Of a stretch of DNA of 64,000 nucleotides, positions 26,642 through 36,663 are shown piece after piece. Every line of letters starts with the position of its first letter. The first letter of the stretch is position 1. The notes under the pieces were generated by a model. It was given only the letters and a program-made list of their open reading frames with translations, was not told the DNA's origin and did not search any database. Origin of the DNA: Xanthomonas sp. 3793 (lineage in GTDB: Bacteria > Pseudomonadota > Gammaproteobacteria > Xanthomonadales > Xanthomonadaceae); assembly GCF_024806835.1 (NCBI RefSeq), contig NZ_JANTYU010000009.1, positions 1 through 64,000 on the forward strand, read 5' to 3'. The position numbers and the translations under genes are program-made.

Positions 26642-29404
26642 TCACTGCGCCACGATCTGCGCCTGCGCGGCATCCAGGCTGTCAGATTCGACATGCAGCG
26701 TGATGGTGCCGCGTGCGCCCGCCTTCGCCCTCACGATCGCCAGGCACAGCCCGTTGAAGGCATTGCGTTGCGGCGAGCCGAACGACTCCAGGTTGGTGGG
26801 GTCGCCGTTGTCGGTTGCGACCAGCTCGCCCGGGCCGTCGATCCGGAACCGCAGGCGGTCGCCGGCAGTGGGCGCAGGACGCCCATCGCGATCCAACAGC
26901 CGCACGGTGACGAAGCTCAGATCACGGCCGTCGCCACGGATGCTGCTGCGGTCGGGCGTGACCTGCATGTGCGCGGCGGTGCCGGCGGTCTGCACCTGGT
27001 CGCTGGCCCATGGCTTGCCGTCCTTGTACGCCTGCACGCGCAGCTCGCCGGGCTGGTAGACCACCTCGTCCCAGCGCAACCGGTATTGCAGCGGGCCCTT
27101 GCGCTTGCGCCCCTGCGAGACGCCATTGACGAACAGCTCGGCCTCGTCGCCGGAGGTGAACACATGCACCGGTGTCACCTGGCCCTCGCGACCGGGCCAG
27201 CTCCAGTGCGGCAGCAGATGCGCCATCGGCAGATCAGGGCGCCAACGCGACTGGTACAGCCAGTAGCGGTCCTTGGGAAAACCGGCCAGATCCAAGATGC
27301 CCGAATACGAACTGCGCGAGCTGTAGTACGGCGTGGGCTCGCCCAGATAATCGAAGCCGGTCCAGACGAATTCGCCGGCAACATACCGATGCCGGTCCAG
27401 CGCGGCGAACACCTTGTCGGCGCTGGAGCCGAAGTCCACCGCATGCAGTTCGTAGGCGCTGACCTGATGCGCAACCGAGTCGCCGCCGCGCCCATCGCGC
27501 ACCGGCGCGCTGGTGTCTGGCGTCACCGGAAACAGGTACACGCCGCGGCTGCTCAACGCCGAAGCGGTCTCGCTGCTGAGGATGGCCTTGTGCGGAAACC
27601 TCGCATGGAATGCCGGGTATTGCGGTTGCTTGCGGATGCGCTCGGTGCCTTCGAACTCCGGCGTATCGCGGATGCCTTCGCCCTGGTAGTTGAGGCTGAT
27701 GACATCCAGCGCAGCGGGCAGCGGCATTTCGGGCGAGGCGTAGTTCATCGCCACCGTGGCCGGGCGCGATGGATCTTCGTCATGCACGATCGCATGCAGG
27801 GTGCGTGCGATCGCCGCGCCCTGCTCGCCGGTGTATTGCTCGCCGACTTCGTTGCCGACACTCCACAGCATCACCGAGGGATGGTTGCGGTCGCGCCGCA
27901 ACATGGCGCGCAGGTCCGGCTCGTGCCATTGCCCAAACACCAGATGGAAATCCAGCGGGGTCTTCTTCATCTCCCAACTGTCGAACACCTCGTCCACCAC
28001 CAGCAGGCCCATGCGGTCGGTGAGTTCCAGCAGCTCCGGCGTGGGCGGGTTATGGCTCATGCGGATGGCATTGGCGCCCATCTGCTGCAGCAACTGCAGC
28101 TGGCGCTCGGCGGCGCGCACATTGAACGCAGCACCGAGTGCGCCGAGGTCGTGATGGTTGTTCACCCCACGAATCGGCACATGCTCGCCGTTGACCAGCA
28201 GACCCTTGCCGGCATCGAACACGATGCTGCGGATACCGAACGGGGTCCGATAGCGATCCACCACCTGCCCCTGCTGGCGCACCTCGGTCACCGCGACATA
28301 GCGATGCGGCTGCTGGGTGGGCGGTGGGCCCCACAGGCGTGGTGCGTCGATCTGCACGCGCCCCTGCACGCGGGCGCTGCCACCGGCAGGTACGGTAATC
28401 TGCGTTGCGGGAATCTGCGCGACCGCCGCGCCGCTGGGGTTGCCGCTTGCCGCGTCGAGCACGTAGATGGCAGTGCTGACCTGCGCCTGCGCGGCAGTGC
28501 GCGCGGCGTTGTCCAATGTGACAGCCAGGTGGATCTGTGCAGATGCCGCCGATACCTGGGGCGTGGTGAGCTGCGTGCCCCACTGCGCGACATGCAGCGG
28601 CGCGGTCTTGGTGAGCCACACATGGCGATACAGCCCGCCACCGGGATACCAGCGCGCCGAGTCCGGTGGATTGTCCAGACGGATCGCAAGCTGGTTGCGG
28701 GCACCGACAAGCGCATACGGCGTCAGATCCACACGCCAGGAGCTATAGCCGTAAGGCCAGCCGCCGACCAGCTGGCCGTTGAGCCAGACCGTGGCATAGG
28801 ACATGGCGCCATCGAGATCGAGAAACAGCGAGCGGCCGCGATCGCTGGCCGGAATGTCCAGCGTCTTGCGATACCAGCCGATGCCCCAGCTGGGCAGGCG
28901 CCCCATGCCGCCGTAAGGACCATCGGCCAGGAACGGCCCGGCGATGGCCCAGTCGTGCGGCAGGTCCACCGGTTGCCAGCGGCTGTCGTCGAAGTGCGGC
29001 TGCACATATGCCACGGTATGGCCCGGATTGCCGGGCGGGCGTCGATGCCGTTGCGCCGGGTCGGCAATGAACGCATTGGCGGTTGGCAGAATCCACGGCT
29101 TGAGCACGTCCTTGGCCGATGGATGCAGCTGCTGCGCCTGATCCGGGCGTGCATCGGCCACCTTGCCGTCTTCGCTGCGCAGCACCTGCGGACGCGCATC
29201 GTAATCGAGCACCACCGTATTTCCCGGTGGGTCGCCACGCTGAAAGCGCCACTGCGCGTCGAGCGACACACGCTCGCGTGGCGCGTCGGTTTGTGCGGTG
29301 GCGTGCAGCGGAGCCAGTGCAACGCCGGCGCAGGTCATGCCGGCGCAAATCAGGCGCAAGGCGTTGCGCCACACCTCAGCGCGTGGGAATCGCGTCTGGG
29401 TCAT
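26642..29404 (-). CDS. GH2 glycoside hydrolase (beta-galactosidase family), exported
   Basis: A 920-residue GH2 enzyme. Signal peptide region near residues 15-38 (MTCAGVALAPLHATA), N-terminal sugar-binding domain (DLPHDWAI, ATVWLNGQLVGGWPYGYSSW), immunoglobulin-like domain, TIM barrel and C-terminal beta domains. The acid/base is E519 in WSVGNEVGEQ and the likely nucleophile E612 in ILSSETASALSSRG; GEFVWTGFDYLGEPTPY is the family's aromatic active-site loop. It closes a minus-strand run after uxaC (88-base gap). In xylan context it may remove galactosyl or other side chains from decorated xylan; specificity is not readable. Confidence 0.88.
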   Translation of the reverse strand: MTQTRFPRAEVWRNALRLICAGMTCAGVALAPLHATAQTDAPRERVSLDAQWRFQRGDPPGNTVVLDYDARPQVLRSEDGKVADARPDQAQQLHPSAKDVLKPWILPTANAFIADPAQRHRRPPGNPGHTVAYVQPHFDDSRWQPVDLPHDWAIAGPFLADGPYGGMGRLPSWGIGWYRKTLDIPASDRGRSLFLDLDGAMSYATVWLNGQLVGGWPYGYSSWRVDLTPYALVGARNQLAIRLDNPPDSARWYPGGGLYRHVWLTKTAPLHVAQWGTQLTTPQVSAASAQIHLAVTLDNAARTAAQAQVSTAIYVLDAASGNPSGAAVAQIPATQITVPAGGSARVQGRVQIDAPRLWGPPPTQQPHRYVAVTEVRQQGQVVDRYRTPFGIRSIVFDAGKGLLVNGEHVPIRGVNNHHDLGALGAAFNVRAAERQLQLLQQMGANAIRMSHNPPTPELLELTDRMGLLVVDEVFDSWEMKKTPLDFHLVFGQWHEPDLRAMLRRDRNHPSVMLWSVGNEVGEQYTGEQGAAIARTLHAIVHDEDPSRPATVAMNYASPEMPLPAALDVISLNYQGEGIRDTPEFEGTERIRKQPQYPAFHARFPHKAILSSETASALSSRGVYLFPVTPDTSAPVRDGRGGDSVAHQVSAYELHAVDFGSSADKVFAALDRHRYVAGEFVWTGFDYLGEPTPYYSSRSSYSGILDLAGFPKDRYWLYQSRWRPDLPMAHLLPHWSWPGREGQVTPVHVFTSGDEAELFVNGVSQGRKRKGPLQYRLRWDEVVYQPGELRVQAYKDGKPWASDQVQTAGTAAHMQVTPDRSSIRGDGRDLSFVTVRLLDRDGRPAPTAGDRLRFRIDGPGELVATDNGDPTNLESFGSPQRNAFNGLCLAIVRAKAGARGTITLHVESDSLDAAQAQIVAQ

Positions 29405-29492
29405 ACGCTGGGCCTCTGCGCTTGCGTACGGGGTGACCCTGCACGCCGATGCGGCGTCGTACCGACATCGCACACGCAGCGCAACCACTGCA

Positions 29493-30914
29493 TCACAGCT
29501 TGTAGGCCTGCTTGGGCAGCCGATACGCAAGGTCCATCGCCACCTCCACCGCTTCGTCTTCCTCCAACCGGTGCTCGGCGACCAGCTTGGCCAGGAACGC
29601 GCTGTCCACGCGCCGCGCCACATCGTGGCGGGCCGGGATCGACAGGAAGGCGCGCGTATCGTCGTTGAAGCCCACCGTGTTGTAGAAGCCGGCACTGGCC
29701 AGGGTCTGCTCGCGGAACCGCCACATGCCCTCCGGTGCGTCATGGAACCACCACGCCGGGCCCAGCAGCAGCGACGGGTAATGGCCGGCCAATGGCGCCA
29801 GTTCGCGGCTGTAGCTGGTTTCGTCCAGGGTGAAGACGATCAGGCGCAGGCGCGGATCGTTGCCGTGGCGATCCAGCAAGGGTTTGAGCGCATGCACGTA
29901 GTCGGTGCGCATCGGAATATCGGCGCCCTTGTCGCGCCCGTAGCGTGCGAACAGCGACCGGTTGTGGTTGCGAAAGCAACCCGGATGCAGCTGCATCACC
30001 AGGCCATCGTCCAGGCTCATCGCCGCCATTTCGGTCAGCACCTGCGCGCGGAACAGCTCGGCCTGCGCGGGTGTCGCCGCACCACGCACAACAGTCTCGA
30101 ACAGGCGTTGCGCCTCATTCGCCGACAGATCGGCGGTAGCGGCGCTGGGATGCCCGTGGTCGGTCGACGTCGCACCGTGCGCGGCAAAGAACGCGCGGCG
30201 CTGCCGATGCGCACGCAGGTAGCCCTGCCAGGTCAACACATCTTCGCCGGTGAGCGCGCCAAACTGCTGCAGCGCGCCGGCAAACTGCTCGTGCTCGGGG
30301 TCGACCACCGGGTCCGGACGATACGCGGTGAGCACGCGTCCCTTCCAGCCGCTGTCGCGAATGGCTGCGTGATGCTGCAGCGTGTCCAGCGGAGATTCGG
30401 TGGTGGCGATCACCTCGATATTGAAACGCTCGAACAGTGCGCGCGGGCGAAAGCCAGGCGTCTGCAGCGCTGCAGTGATGTGGTCGTAGTAGTGATCGGC
30501 GGTGCCGGCATCCAGGCGGATGCGTAGATCGAAGACGGTGTGGAAGACATGATTGAGCCACACCGCCGAAGGCGTGCCCCGTAGCAAGGTGAAGTGCGCG
30601 GCAAACACGCGCCACGCCGCGCGCGGGTCCACCGGTGCGCGCGTGCCGTCGGCACGCGGAATGCCCAGCGCATCCAGGTCGATCCCCTGGCTGTACAGCA
30701 TGCGGAACACGTAGTGATCGGGCACCAGCAACAGCTCGGTGGCATTGGCGAACACGGCATCGGTCGCAAACCAGGCCGGGTCGGTGTGGCCGTGCGGGCT
30801 GATGATGGGCAGCGTGGCGATCTGCGCATACACCCGGCGCGCGATCGCCCGCGTGCCGGGGTCGGCCGGCAACAGGCGGTCGTCGTGCAAGGTCAACGGC
30901 AAGGAGGTAGACAT
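29493..30914 (-). CDS. uxaC: Glucuronate isomerase
   Basis: A 473-residue cytoplasmic uronate isomerase converting D-glucuronate to D-fructuronate. Family blocks include LPIISPHGHTDPAWF (metal-binding histidines near the N-terminus), WLNHVFHTVFDL, IEVIATTESPLDTL, MQLHPGCFRNHN and FNDDTRAFLSIPARHD. It provides the substrate for UxuB, so glucuronate freed by GH67 is processed by UxaC, UxuB and ManD. It lies 47 bases past the GH10 gene, in the same transcription unit. Confidence 0.95.
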   Translation of the reverse strand: MSTSLPLTLHDDRLLPADPGTRAIARRVYAQIATLPIISPHGHTDPAWFATDAVFANATELLLVPDHYVFRMLYSQGIDLDALGIPRADGTRAPVDPRAAWRVFAAHFTLLRGTPSAVWLNHVFHTVFDLRIRLDAGTADHYYDHITAALQTPGFRPRALFERFNIEVIATTESPLDTLQHHAAIRDSGWKGRVLTAYRPDPVVDPEHEQFAGALQQFGALTGEDVLTWQGYLRAHRQRRAFFAAHGATSTDHGHPSAATADLSANEAQRLFETVVRGAATPAQAELFRAQVLTEMAAMSLDDGLVMQLHPGCFRNHNRSLFARYGRDKGADIPMRTDYVHALKPLLDRHGNDPRLRLIVFTLDETSYSRELAPLAGHYPSLLLGPAWWFHDAPEGMWRFREQTLASAGFYNTVGFNDDTRAFLSIPARHDVARRVDSAFLAKLVAEHRLEEDEAVEVAMDLAYRLPKQAYKL

Positions 30915-30961
30915 GGGGTCGGGGTACCAGACAAAACGGGGTGGGTCGTGCAGCGCCTGCG

Positions 30962-31954
30962 TCAGGGCGCAGGCGTGCCGGGATGGGCGGCAACGTAATC
31001 ACGCAACCAGGTCAGCGCCGGGCGCTCGCTACCGTCGCCACGCACCAGATAGGCCGCTTCCTTGTCGCGCCACAGGCCGGGGCGGAATCCCCACAGCGTG
31101 ATGCCGCGCACCGCGGGGTGCTCCCAGAAAATCGGGAACACGCGCTGGTAATCGGCCAGCTGCTGCGCATCGCTTGGACCATCGAGGTCGAATTCGGTGA
31201 TGTAGATCGGCAAGCCGGTGGCGGCCAGCGCATCCAGATTGGTGCGATGCACCGACATCGCCACATTCGATGTGGTCTCGAACGCATGCTCCTGAATCCC
31301 GATCGCATCGATCAGCCGCTCGCGCTGCAGCAACCGCACGATCTGCAGATACTTCTGCGTGGCCTGCGCGTTGTTGGTGATGCTGTAGTCGTTGATCATC
31401 AGCCTGGTATGCGGAAAGTGTTGGCGCGCCAGCCGAAACGACTGCAGTACCCACTCCCAGCCGCTGGCGCCGTCGCCGCCGAGCGCCTGCAGATAATTGC
31501 CGCCACCGGTGTCGTCCTTGCTGGGCGGGTCGTTGAGCGGTTCGTTGACCACTTCCAGCAGGTCGATGTCCGGGTAACGCTGCGCCACCGCAGCAAACCA
31601 CTGCTCGATCTCGCGGCGCTGCTCGGCCGGCCGCAGCGACTTGATCCATTCCGGCTGCTGGTTGCCCCACACCATCACATGCATCTGGAACGGCATGCCG
31701 TTGGCCTTGGCGAACCGGTAGGCGGTATCCAGCGTGCGCCAGTCCATCTGGTCCCGCACCGCTTCCACCGTGCCCCACTTGCCGCCATTTTCCGGGGTGA
31801 GCTTGTTCCAGTACTGCGCAAAACCCTGCGCCTGTTGCGGGCTGTAGGCGCTGCCCAGAAACTTGGCCGCGCCCGCGGCCAAGGGCGCGGCCTGCGCAAC
31901 CGATGCCATGCTTGCCGCCAGCAACAGTCCGATTCTCGCGATGTGCAGGTACAT
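30962..31954 (-). CDS. Endo-1,4-beta-xylanase, GH10 (second)
   Basis: A 330-residue compact GH10 enzyme. Signal peptide GLLLAASMASVAQA. Acid/base E138 in LLEVVNEPLND and nucleophile E254 in IYITEFDLDG; NKLTPENGGKWG and WGFRPGLWRD are intact. It begins nine bases past the exuT stop, so it is part of the exuT-GH10-uxaC-GH2 unit. Being cotranscribed with an inner-membrane uronate carrier suggests it may act on imported oligomers in the periplasm as much as outside the cell. It corresponds to the enzyme called XynB or Xyn10C in other Xanthomonas, by recall. Confidence 0.93.
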   Translation of the reverse strand: MYLHIARIGLLLAASMASVAQAAPLAAGAAKFLGSAYSPQQAQGFAQYWNKLTPENGGKWGTVEAVRDQMDWRTLDTAYRFAKANGMPFQMHVMVWGNQQPEWIKSLRPAEQRREIEQWFAAVAQRYPDIDLLEVVNEPLNDPPSKDDTGGGNYLQALGGDGASGWEWVLQSFRLARQHFPHTRLMINDYSITNNAQATQKYLQIVRLLQRERLIDAIGIQEHAFETTSNVAMSVHRTNLDALAATGLPIYITEFDLDGPSDAQQLADYQRVFPIFWEHPAVRGITLWGFRPGLWRDKEAAYLVRGDGSERPALTWLRDYVAAHPGTPAP

Positions 31955-31963
31955 GGTGATTCC

Positions 31964-33280
31964 TCAGGAAGATGGAGGCGTTACGGTGGCCGCAGGCAGC
32001 TGCGCCGGCTGCAGCTGCGGCACCAGCGCATGCACGACGGCCAATGCCAGCAGATAGGCCGAGCCGGCCATCAGAAACACCGGCACGTAGCTGCCGGTCG
32101 CCTGCAGTAAAAACCCGATGAAGGTGGCAATCAACATGCCGCCCACCGCGCCGGCAAATCCGCCGATACCCACCACGGTGGCCACCGCATGGCGTGGAAA
32201 CATGTCCGACGGCAGCGTAAACAGATTGGCCGACCAGCCCTGGTGCGCGGCGGTGGCCAAGCCGATCAGGCCCACCGCCAGCCAAAGATTATCGGCGCGT
32301 GCGGCGAACACGATCGGTACCACCGACACGGCGCAGAGCAGCATCGCGGTCTTGCGCGCGCGGTTGACGCTCCAGCCGCGCGCGATGAACCGCCCCGCCA
32401 TCCAGCCACCGGCGATGCTGCCGATATCGGCCAGCACGAAGATCACGATCAGTGGCGCACCCAGCTGCAGCAGGCTCAAGCCGTACTCGGCGTGCAGGAA
32501 CTTGGGCAGCCAGAACAGGAAGAACCACCAGATCGGGTCGGTGATGAACTTGCCCAGCACGAAGGCCCAGGCCTGGCGGTGCCGCAGCACCTGCAACCAC
32601 GACAGCCGCCGCTGCACCGGCTCGTGCGCATCGCTGCGGATATGCGCCAGTTCTGCCGCCGACAGGCCAGGCTGCTGCTCCGGCGGGTGATAGCTGAGCC
32701 ACCACACCAGCAGCCAGGTGGCGCTGAGCACACCGGTGAACAGAAACGCCGCCTGCCAGCCCCAGGCGGTGGCGATCACCGGCACCAGTAACGGCGCGAC
32801 GATGGCACCGATATTGGAGCCGGAATTGAAGATGCCGGTGGCCAGTGCGCGCTCGCGACGCGGGAACCACTCCGCCACCGTCTTGAGCGCGGCGGGGAAG
32901 TTGCCGGACTCGCCCAGCCCCAGGAAGAAACGCGCGATCGCAAAGCCCACCACACTGGTGGCCAGCGCATGCCCCATCGCCGCCAGGCTCCAGATGCCGA
33001 TCGCCAGCGCGTAGCCGACGCGCGTGCCGAAGCGGTCGATCACCGCACCGCTGCACAACAACCCCAGCGCGTAGGCGGCCTGGAAGGCGGTGACGATGTA
33101 GCCGTACTGGATTTCGTTCCAGCCGATCTGCGTCTGCAGGAACGGCGCCAGCACGCCGAGCACCTGGCGGTCCACATAGTTGATGGTGGTCGCAGCCAGC
33201 AGCAGCGCGCAGACACGCCAACGCACCCGCCCCAGGCCCGCGCGCGGGCCGGCAGCGTCGGCCGCAGGCACATCGCTCAT
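31964..33280 (-). CDS. exuT: Hexuronate transporter, MFS
   Basis: A 438-residue major-facilitator carrier of the anion:cation symporter (ExuT/GudP) branch, importing glucuronate or galacturonate across the inner membrane. About twelve hydrophobic segments; the family start ALLLAATTINYVDRQVLGVL, the loop FLGLGESGNFPAALKTVAEW and WWFFLFWLPKFL are diagnostic. I start at MSDVPAAD (33280); upstream sequence reads as non-coding. It is the first gene of the minus-strand xylan run, 157 bases from a XylR-like box. Confidence 0.92.
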   Translation of the reverse strand: MSDVPAADAAGPRAGLGRVRWRVCALLLAATTINYVDRQVLGVLAPFLQTQIGWNEIQYGYIVTAFQAAYALGLLCSGAVIDRFGTRVGYALAIGIWSLAAMGHALATSVVGFAIARFFLGLGESGNFPAALKTVAEWFPRRERALATGIFNSGSNIGAIVAPLLVPVIATAWGWQAAFLFTGVLSATWLLVWWLSYHPPEQQPGLSAAELAHIRSDAHEPVQRRLSWLQVLRHRQAWAFVLGKFITDPIWWFFLFWLPKFLHAEYGLSLLQLGAPLIVIFVLADIGSIAGGWMAGRFIARGWSVNRARKTAMLLCAVSVVPIVFAARADNLWLAVGLIGLATAAHQGWSANLFTLPSDMFPRHAVATVVGIGGFAGAVGGMLIATFIGFLLQATGSYVPVFLMAGSAYLLALAVVHALVPQLQPAQLPAATVTPPSS

Positions 33281-33436
33281 GGGCGCAGCCCCTGCAAGCG
33301 CGCAACCGCCACGCATGCGCGCTGGCACGTGCTGCAGCTCGCAACATCGGCGGGCGCATGCAGCATCCCGCTTGCACGTTGTCCGGTTCGGATCATCGAC
33401 CACTGCACCTGCACGAAGGTGGCCTTGCGCCACGGG

Positions 33437-33450
33437 TGATAGCGCTACCA
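33437..33450. promoter_or_regulatory. XylR-like operator, exuT side
   Basis: TGATAGCGCTACCA, reading TGGTAGCGCTATCA on the minus strand: a 14-bp near-palindrome with a central CG, the usual LacI-family operator form. It lies 157 bases upstream of the exuT start and differs in one half-site position from the box at 33586. From memory, the published xyl-box of X. campestris is essentially this sequence. Confidence 0.75.
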
Positions 33451-33585
33451 TTACCATGCCGTCGGCATAAATCCATCGCGCACTGCAGCACGCCGCAACC
33501 GTTCGTCAGCATGTCAGGCCGCACGACAACGCCAATGCGCCACGCCCCGGCAACTATGCTGCCCTGCAGCGTGCTGTTCCGAATT

Positions 33586-33599
33586 TGGTAGCGCTAACA
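33586..33599. promoter_or_regulatory. XylR-like operator, TonB-receptor side
   Basis: TGGTAGCGCTAACA, a 14-bp near-palindrome 125 bases upstream of the receptor start. It matches the reported xyl-box form. The two boxes are 149 bases apart, so repressor bound at both could bridge or loop the divergent promoters. Confidence 0.8.
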
Positions 33600-33723
33600 T
33601 CCAGCGCCACTGATCGCCCGTTCTTCCCCACCGCACCATCGCCGCGCCACGCATCGGCAGCGGCACTCCCTGCGCAGGGGCGATGCGTGGGACATCTGCT
33701 CACCTGTTAGGGAAGGGAATACG

Positions 33724-36663
33724 GTGAAGAACAGCTACGCACAAACCGCGTTGTCCTGCGCGTTGGGGTCCATCCTGCTGGGCATGGCCAGTACTGCCGC
33801 CTGGGCACAGTCCACCGACGCCGACGCCGACAGCGCCACGCAAACGCCACCGGCCACGGCCGGCAACAACGATGCCGTGACCCAGCTCGATACCGTCACC
33901 GTCTCCGGCTACCGACGCAGCATCCAGTTTTCCACCGACGCCAAGCGCGACTCGGTCGGCTTTGCCGACACCGTGTTTGCCGAAGACATCGGCAAGTTTC
34001 CGGACATGAACATCGCCGAGTCGCTCAACCGCATCCCCGGCGTGCAGCTGTCGCGCGACGTCAATGGCGAAGGCCTCAACATCGCCATCCGAGGCCTGGG
34101 CACCAGCTTCACCAAGACCACGCTCAACGGCGCCAGCATCGCCACCGCCTCGATCGGCCTGAACGCGCAGAACCAGAACCGCGAAGTCGACCTGAACCTG
34201 TTTCCCACCGAGTTCTTCACCCAGCTCACCGTGAGCAAGACGCCTACCGCCAGCATGCTCGAAGGCGGCGTCTCCGGTGTGGTGGACATGCGCAGCGCGC
34301 GGCCGTTCGACCGCCCCGGCGTGCACTTCACCTATCAGGCGCAGGCCGACTGGAACAGCACCAGCGAAAAGACCACTCCGCGTGGCGCCTTCATGGGTAG
34401 CTGGACCAACGAGGAAGGCACCTTCGGCGCACTGTTCGGCGTGGCCTCGGTGCGCAGCAAGCTGGGCGTGCGCGGCTTCGAAAGCGTGGGCTGGACCAAC
34501 CCGGGCCTGACCTATACGCAGTGCGGCCTCACCCCGCCTGCGGGCACGCCGGCCACCAATCAACCGGCCGCGTGCAACGTCAATGGCGGCGGCAACTGGC
34601 GCATTCCCGACCGCGTGCCGGCCACCGCCGGCAGCGGCCTGACCACCGGCGAGACCATCGATGCAGCCTGGCTGCTGGCGCGCAACCCGGGGCTGAGCAT
34701 CGACCAGATCAGCGACGCGCTGATTCCGCGCCTGGGCCGCAGCGTCTACATGAATGGCGATCGCGACCGGGACGCGTCGGTGATGTCGCTGGAATGGCGC
34801 CCGTCCGACAGCATGCATTTTTACCTGGATACGCTGTATTCGGAAGCCAAGCGCACCACCGAGCGGATCAGCATGAATCTGATCGGCCGCAACGGCAACA
34901 TGATCCCGCTGGGCATGCAGCTGGACCAGAACAATGTGGTCACCAGCGCCACCTTCGCCAATGCGCAGTACTTCCTGGAAGCGCGCCCGTACCGGGAGGA
35001 GGTCAAGTTCTGGAGCGTCAACCCTGGTGCCGAGCTGTTGTTCGGCGCGGACCAGGACATCAAGCTCAACGTGCAGGCCAATGCCACGCGCAGCTGGCTG
35101 GATCGCGAGTCGCCCAGCATCCTGGTCACCTCGCCGTTCACCACCGTGGACTATCGCAACCAAGGCGGCGACCGCCCCAGCATCACCAGCCCGCTGGATC
35201 TCAACGACCCCAATCTGGGCTGGGGCTGGAGCGGCGGCCGGGTCAATATCCAGAACGAAAAGCGCGTGACCGAAACGCGTGGCGGACGCGCCGACCTGCA
35301 GTTTGGCGAGGACAAGCGCAACATCAAGATCGGCGCCGCCTACGACCAGGCCGAGCGCACCATTCGCGGTTTCGACAACAGCATCGCCTGGGAGCAGGTG
35401 GTCTGCCGCGGCGGCGGCGGCACCATCTGCAACGGCGGCCCCGGCTCGGCAATTCCGAATGCGGCCCTGGCCGGTTATCTGCGCCCCGGCCCGGACGGCT
35501 TCATCACCGCCGATTTCAACCGCTTCCTGGGCGATACCAACTACTACGCCTTACGCGATTCCGCCCCGGAAACCAACTCCGCCAACACCGGCGCCTCGGC
35601 CGGCGGCATCCGCGAAAAGAACCTGGGTTTCTACATCGAAACCAACGCCGAAACCGAAGTGTGGAACCGTACGCTGCGCTTCAACGCAGGCGTGCGCTAC
35701 GTGACCACCGACCAGACCATCACCGGCCCGGTCACCATCAACGGCATCCGCCGCATCCAGGTGCTGGATTCGGACTACAAGGAAACCCTGCCCTCGTTCA
35801 ACGCCGCCTGGGACGTGGCCGACAACGTGGTGCTGCGCCTGTCCAGCTCGCGTACGCTCACCCGCCCCGATCCCAGCGCAATGCTGCCCAACACCAACTT
35901 CAGCGACCCCTCCGCGCAGACCGCAACCCAGGGCAACCCGAACCTGGCGCCATATCTGTCCACCAACGTGGATTTCGGCGGCGAGTGGTACACCGGCGGC
36001 GAAGGCTATGTGGGCCTGACGCTGTTCAACAAGCGCATCAGCGGCTTCACCGTCAACGGTGTGCGGCGCATTCCCTTCAACGACCTGGGCGTGCCGTACG
36101 AAAGCCTGCTGCCGATCCAGCAGGCCGGCCTGGATCAGCGCGGCGGCCCGAATGCGGCCACCGTGGACGTGCAGACCCAGGTCAACGCCGATGGCGTACT
36201 CAACATCCGCGGCACCGAGGCGATCTGGGTGCAGCCGCTGGACAGGCTCATCGACGGCATGGGCTTCAGCGTCAACTACACCCATGTCAATCAGTCGTCC
36301 GAAGGCGAAGGCGTGCCGGCGGTGGCCGTCGGCGTCGCACCCAACCTGTGGAACGGCACCGTGTACTGGGAAAAGAACGCTGCATCGGTGCGCCTGTCCT
36401 ACACCTGGAACGACGACATGGTGATCTCCGGCGCCAACCAGAACGGCATCCCGTATGCACGCCTCAACGCCGATGCGCGTGGCCAGCTGGATCTGTCGGC
36501 CAGCTACGCACTGGACTGGCTGCCGTCCAAACCGCAACTCACCCTCAACGTCACCAACATCACCGACGAGCCGCTGCGCACCACCTATGCGTGGCCCAAC
36601 GCCACCTACGACCTGTACGAGCCCGGGCGCACGGTCATGCTCGGCATTCGCGGTACGTTCTGA
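33724..36663 (+). CDS. TonB-dependent receptor for xylan oligosaccharides (XytB-like)
   Basis: A 979-residue outer-membrane active transporter of the TIGR01782 Xanthomonas/Caulobacter class. Signal peptide ending AAWA, then a TonB-box-like LDTVTVSGYRRS, the plug (VFAEDIGKFPDMNIAESLNR, IPGVQLSRD, RGLGTSF) and a 22-strand barrel ending in the aromatic residue of GIRGTF. Start is GTG with a GGGAAGGGA ribosome site five bases away. It is flanked by an operator box and by the inner-membrane xyloside carrier, so it should import xylo-oligosaccharides. It corresponds in position to XytB of the described X. campestris xylan CUT system, by recall. Confidence 0.9.
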   Translation: MKNSYAQTALSCALGSILLGMASTAAWAQSTDADADSATQTPPATAGNNDAVTQLDTVTVSGYRRSIQFSTDAKRDSVGFADTVFAEDIGKFPDMNIAESLNRIPGVQLSRDVNGEGLNIAIRGLGTSFTKTTLNGASIATASIGLNAQNQNREVDLNLFPTEFFTQLTVSKTPTASMLEGGVSGVVDMRSARPFDRPGVHFTYQAQADWNSTSEKTTPRGAFMGSWTNEEGTFGALFGVASVRSKLGVRGFESVGWTNPGLTYTQCGLTPPAGTPATNQPAACNVNGGGNWRIPDRVPATAGSGLTTGETIDAAWLLARNPGLSIDQISDALIPRLGRSVYMNGDRDRDASVMSLEWRPSDSMHFYLDTLYSEAKRTTERISMNLIGRNGNMIPLGMQLDQNNVVTSATFANAQYFLEARPYREEVKFWSVNPGAELLFGADQDIKLNVQANATRSWLDRESPSILVTSPFTTVDYRNQGGDRPSITSPLDLNDPNLGWGWSGGRVNIQNEKRVTETRGGRADLQFGEDKRNIKIGAAYDQAERTIRGFDNSIAWEQVVCRGGGGTICNGGPGSAIPNAALAGYLRPGPDGFITADFNRFLGDTNYYALRDSAPETNSANTGASAGGIREKNLGFYIETNAETEVWNRTLRFNAGVRYVTTDQTITGPVTINGIRRIQVLDSDYKETLPSFNAAWDVADNVVLRLSSSRTLTRPDPSAMLPNTNFSDPSAQTATQGNPNLAPYLSTNVDFGGEWYTGGEGYVGLTLFNKRISGFTVNGVRRIPFNDLGVPYESLLPIQQAGLDQRGGPNAATVDVQTQVNADGVLNIRGTEAIWVQPLDRLIDGMGFSVNYTHVNQSSEGEGVPAVAVGVAPNLWNGTVYWEKNAASVRLSYTWNDDMVISGANQNGIPYARLNADARGQLDLSASYALDWLPSKPQLTLNVTNITDEPLRTTYAWPNATYDLYEPGRTVMLGIRGTF

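Larger units (their letters stand above)
33281..33723. promoter_or_regulatory. Divergent control region of exuT and the xylan TonB receptor
   Basis: 443 bases between divergent xylan genes. It holds two near-identical 14-bp palindromes (33437-33450 and 33586-33599), one toward each gene, which I take as operators of the LacI-type regulator at 310. No gene is visible. A GGGAAGGGA ribosome site for the receptor ends the region. Confidence 0.8.

Noticed and set aside
26630-29668. Very long open frame (1012 codons) on the plus strand over the GH2 gene
   Set aside because: It is antisense to a well-supported enzyme, has no family resemblance and is explained by high GC with third-position bias. 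The same applies to the long frames antisense to plsB (45520-48738) and to receptor 1 (51013-53490).
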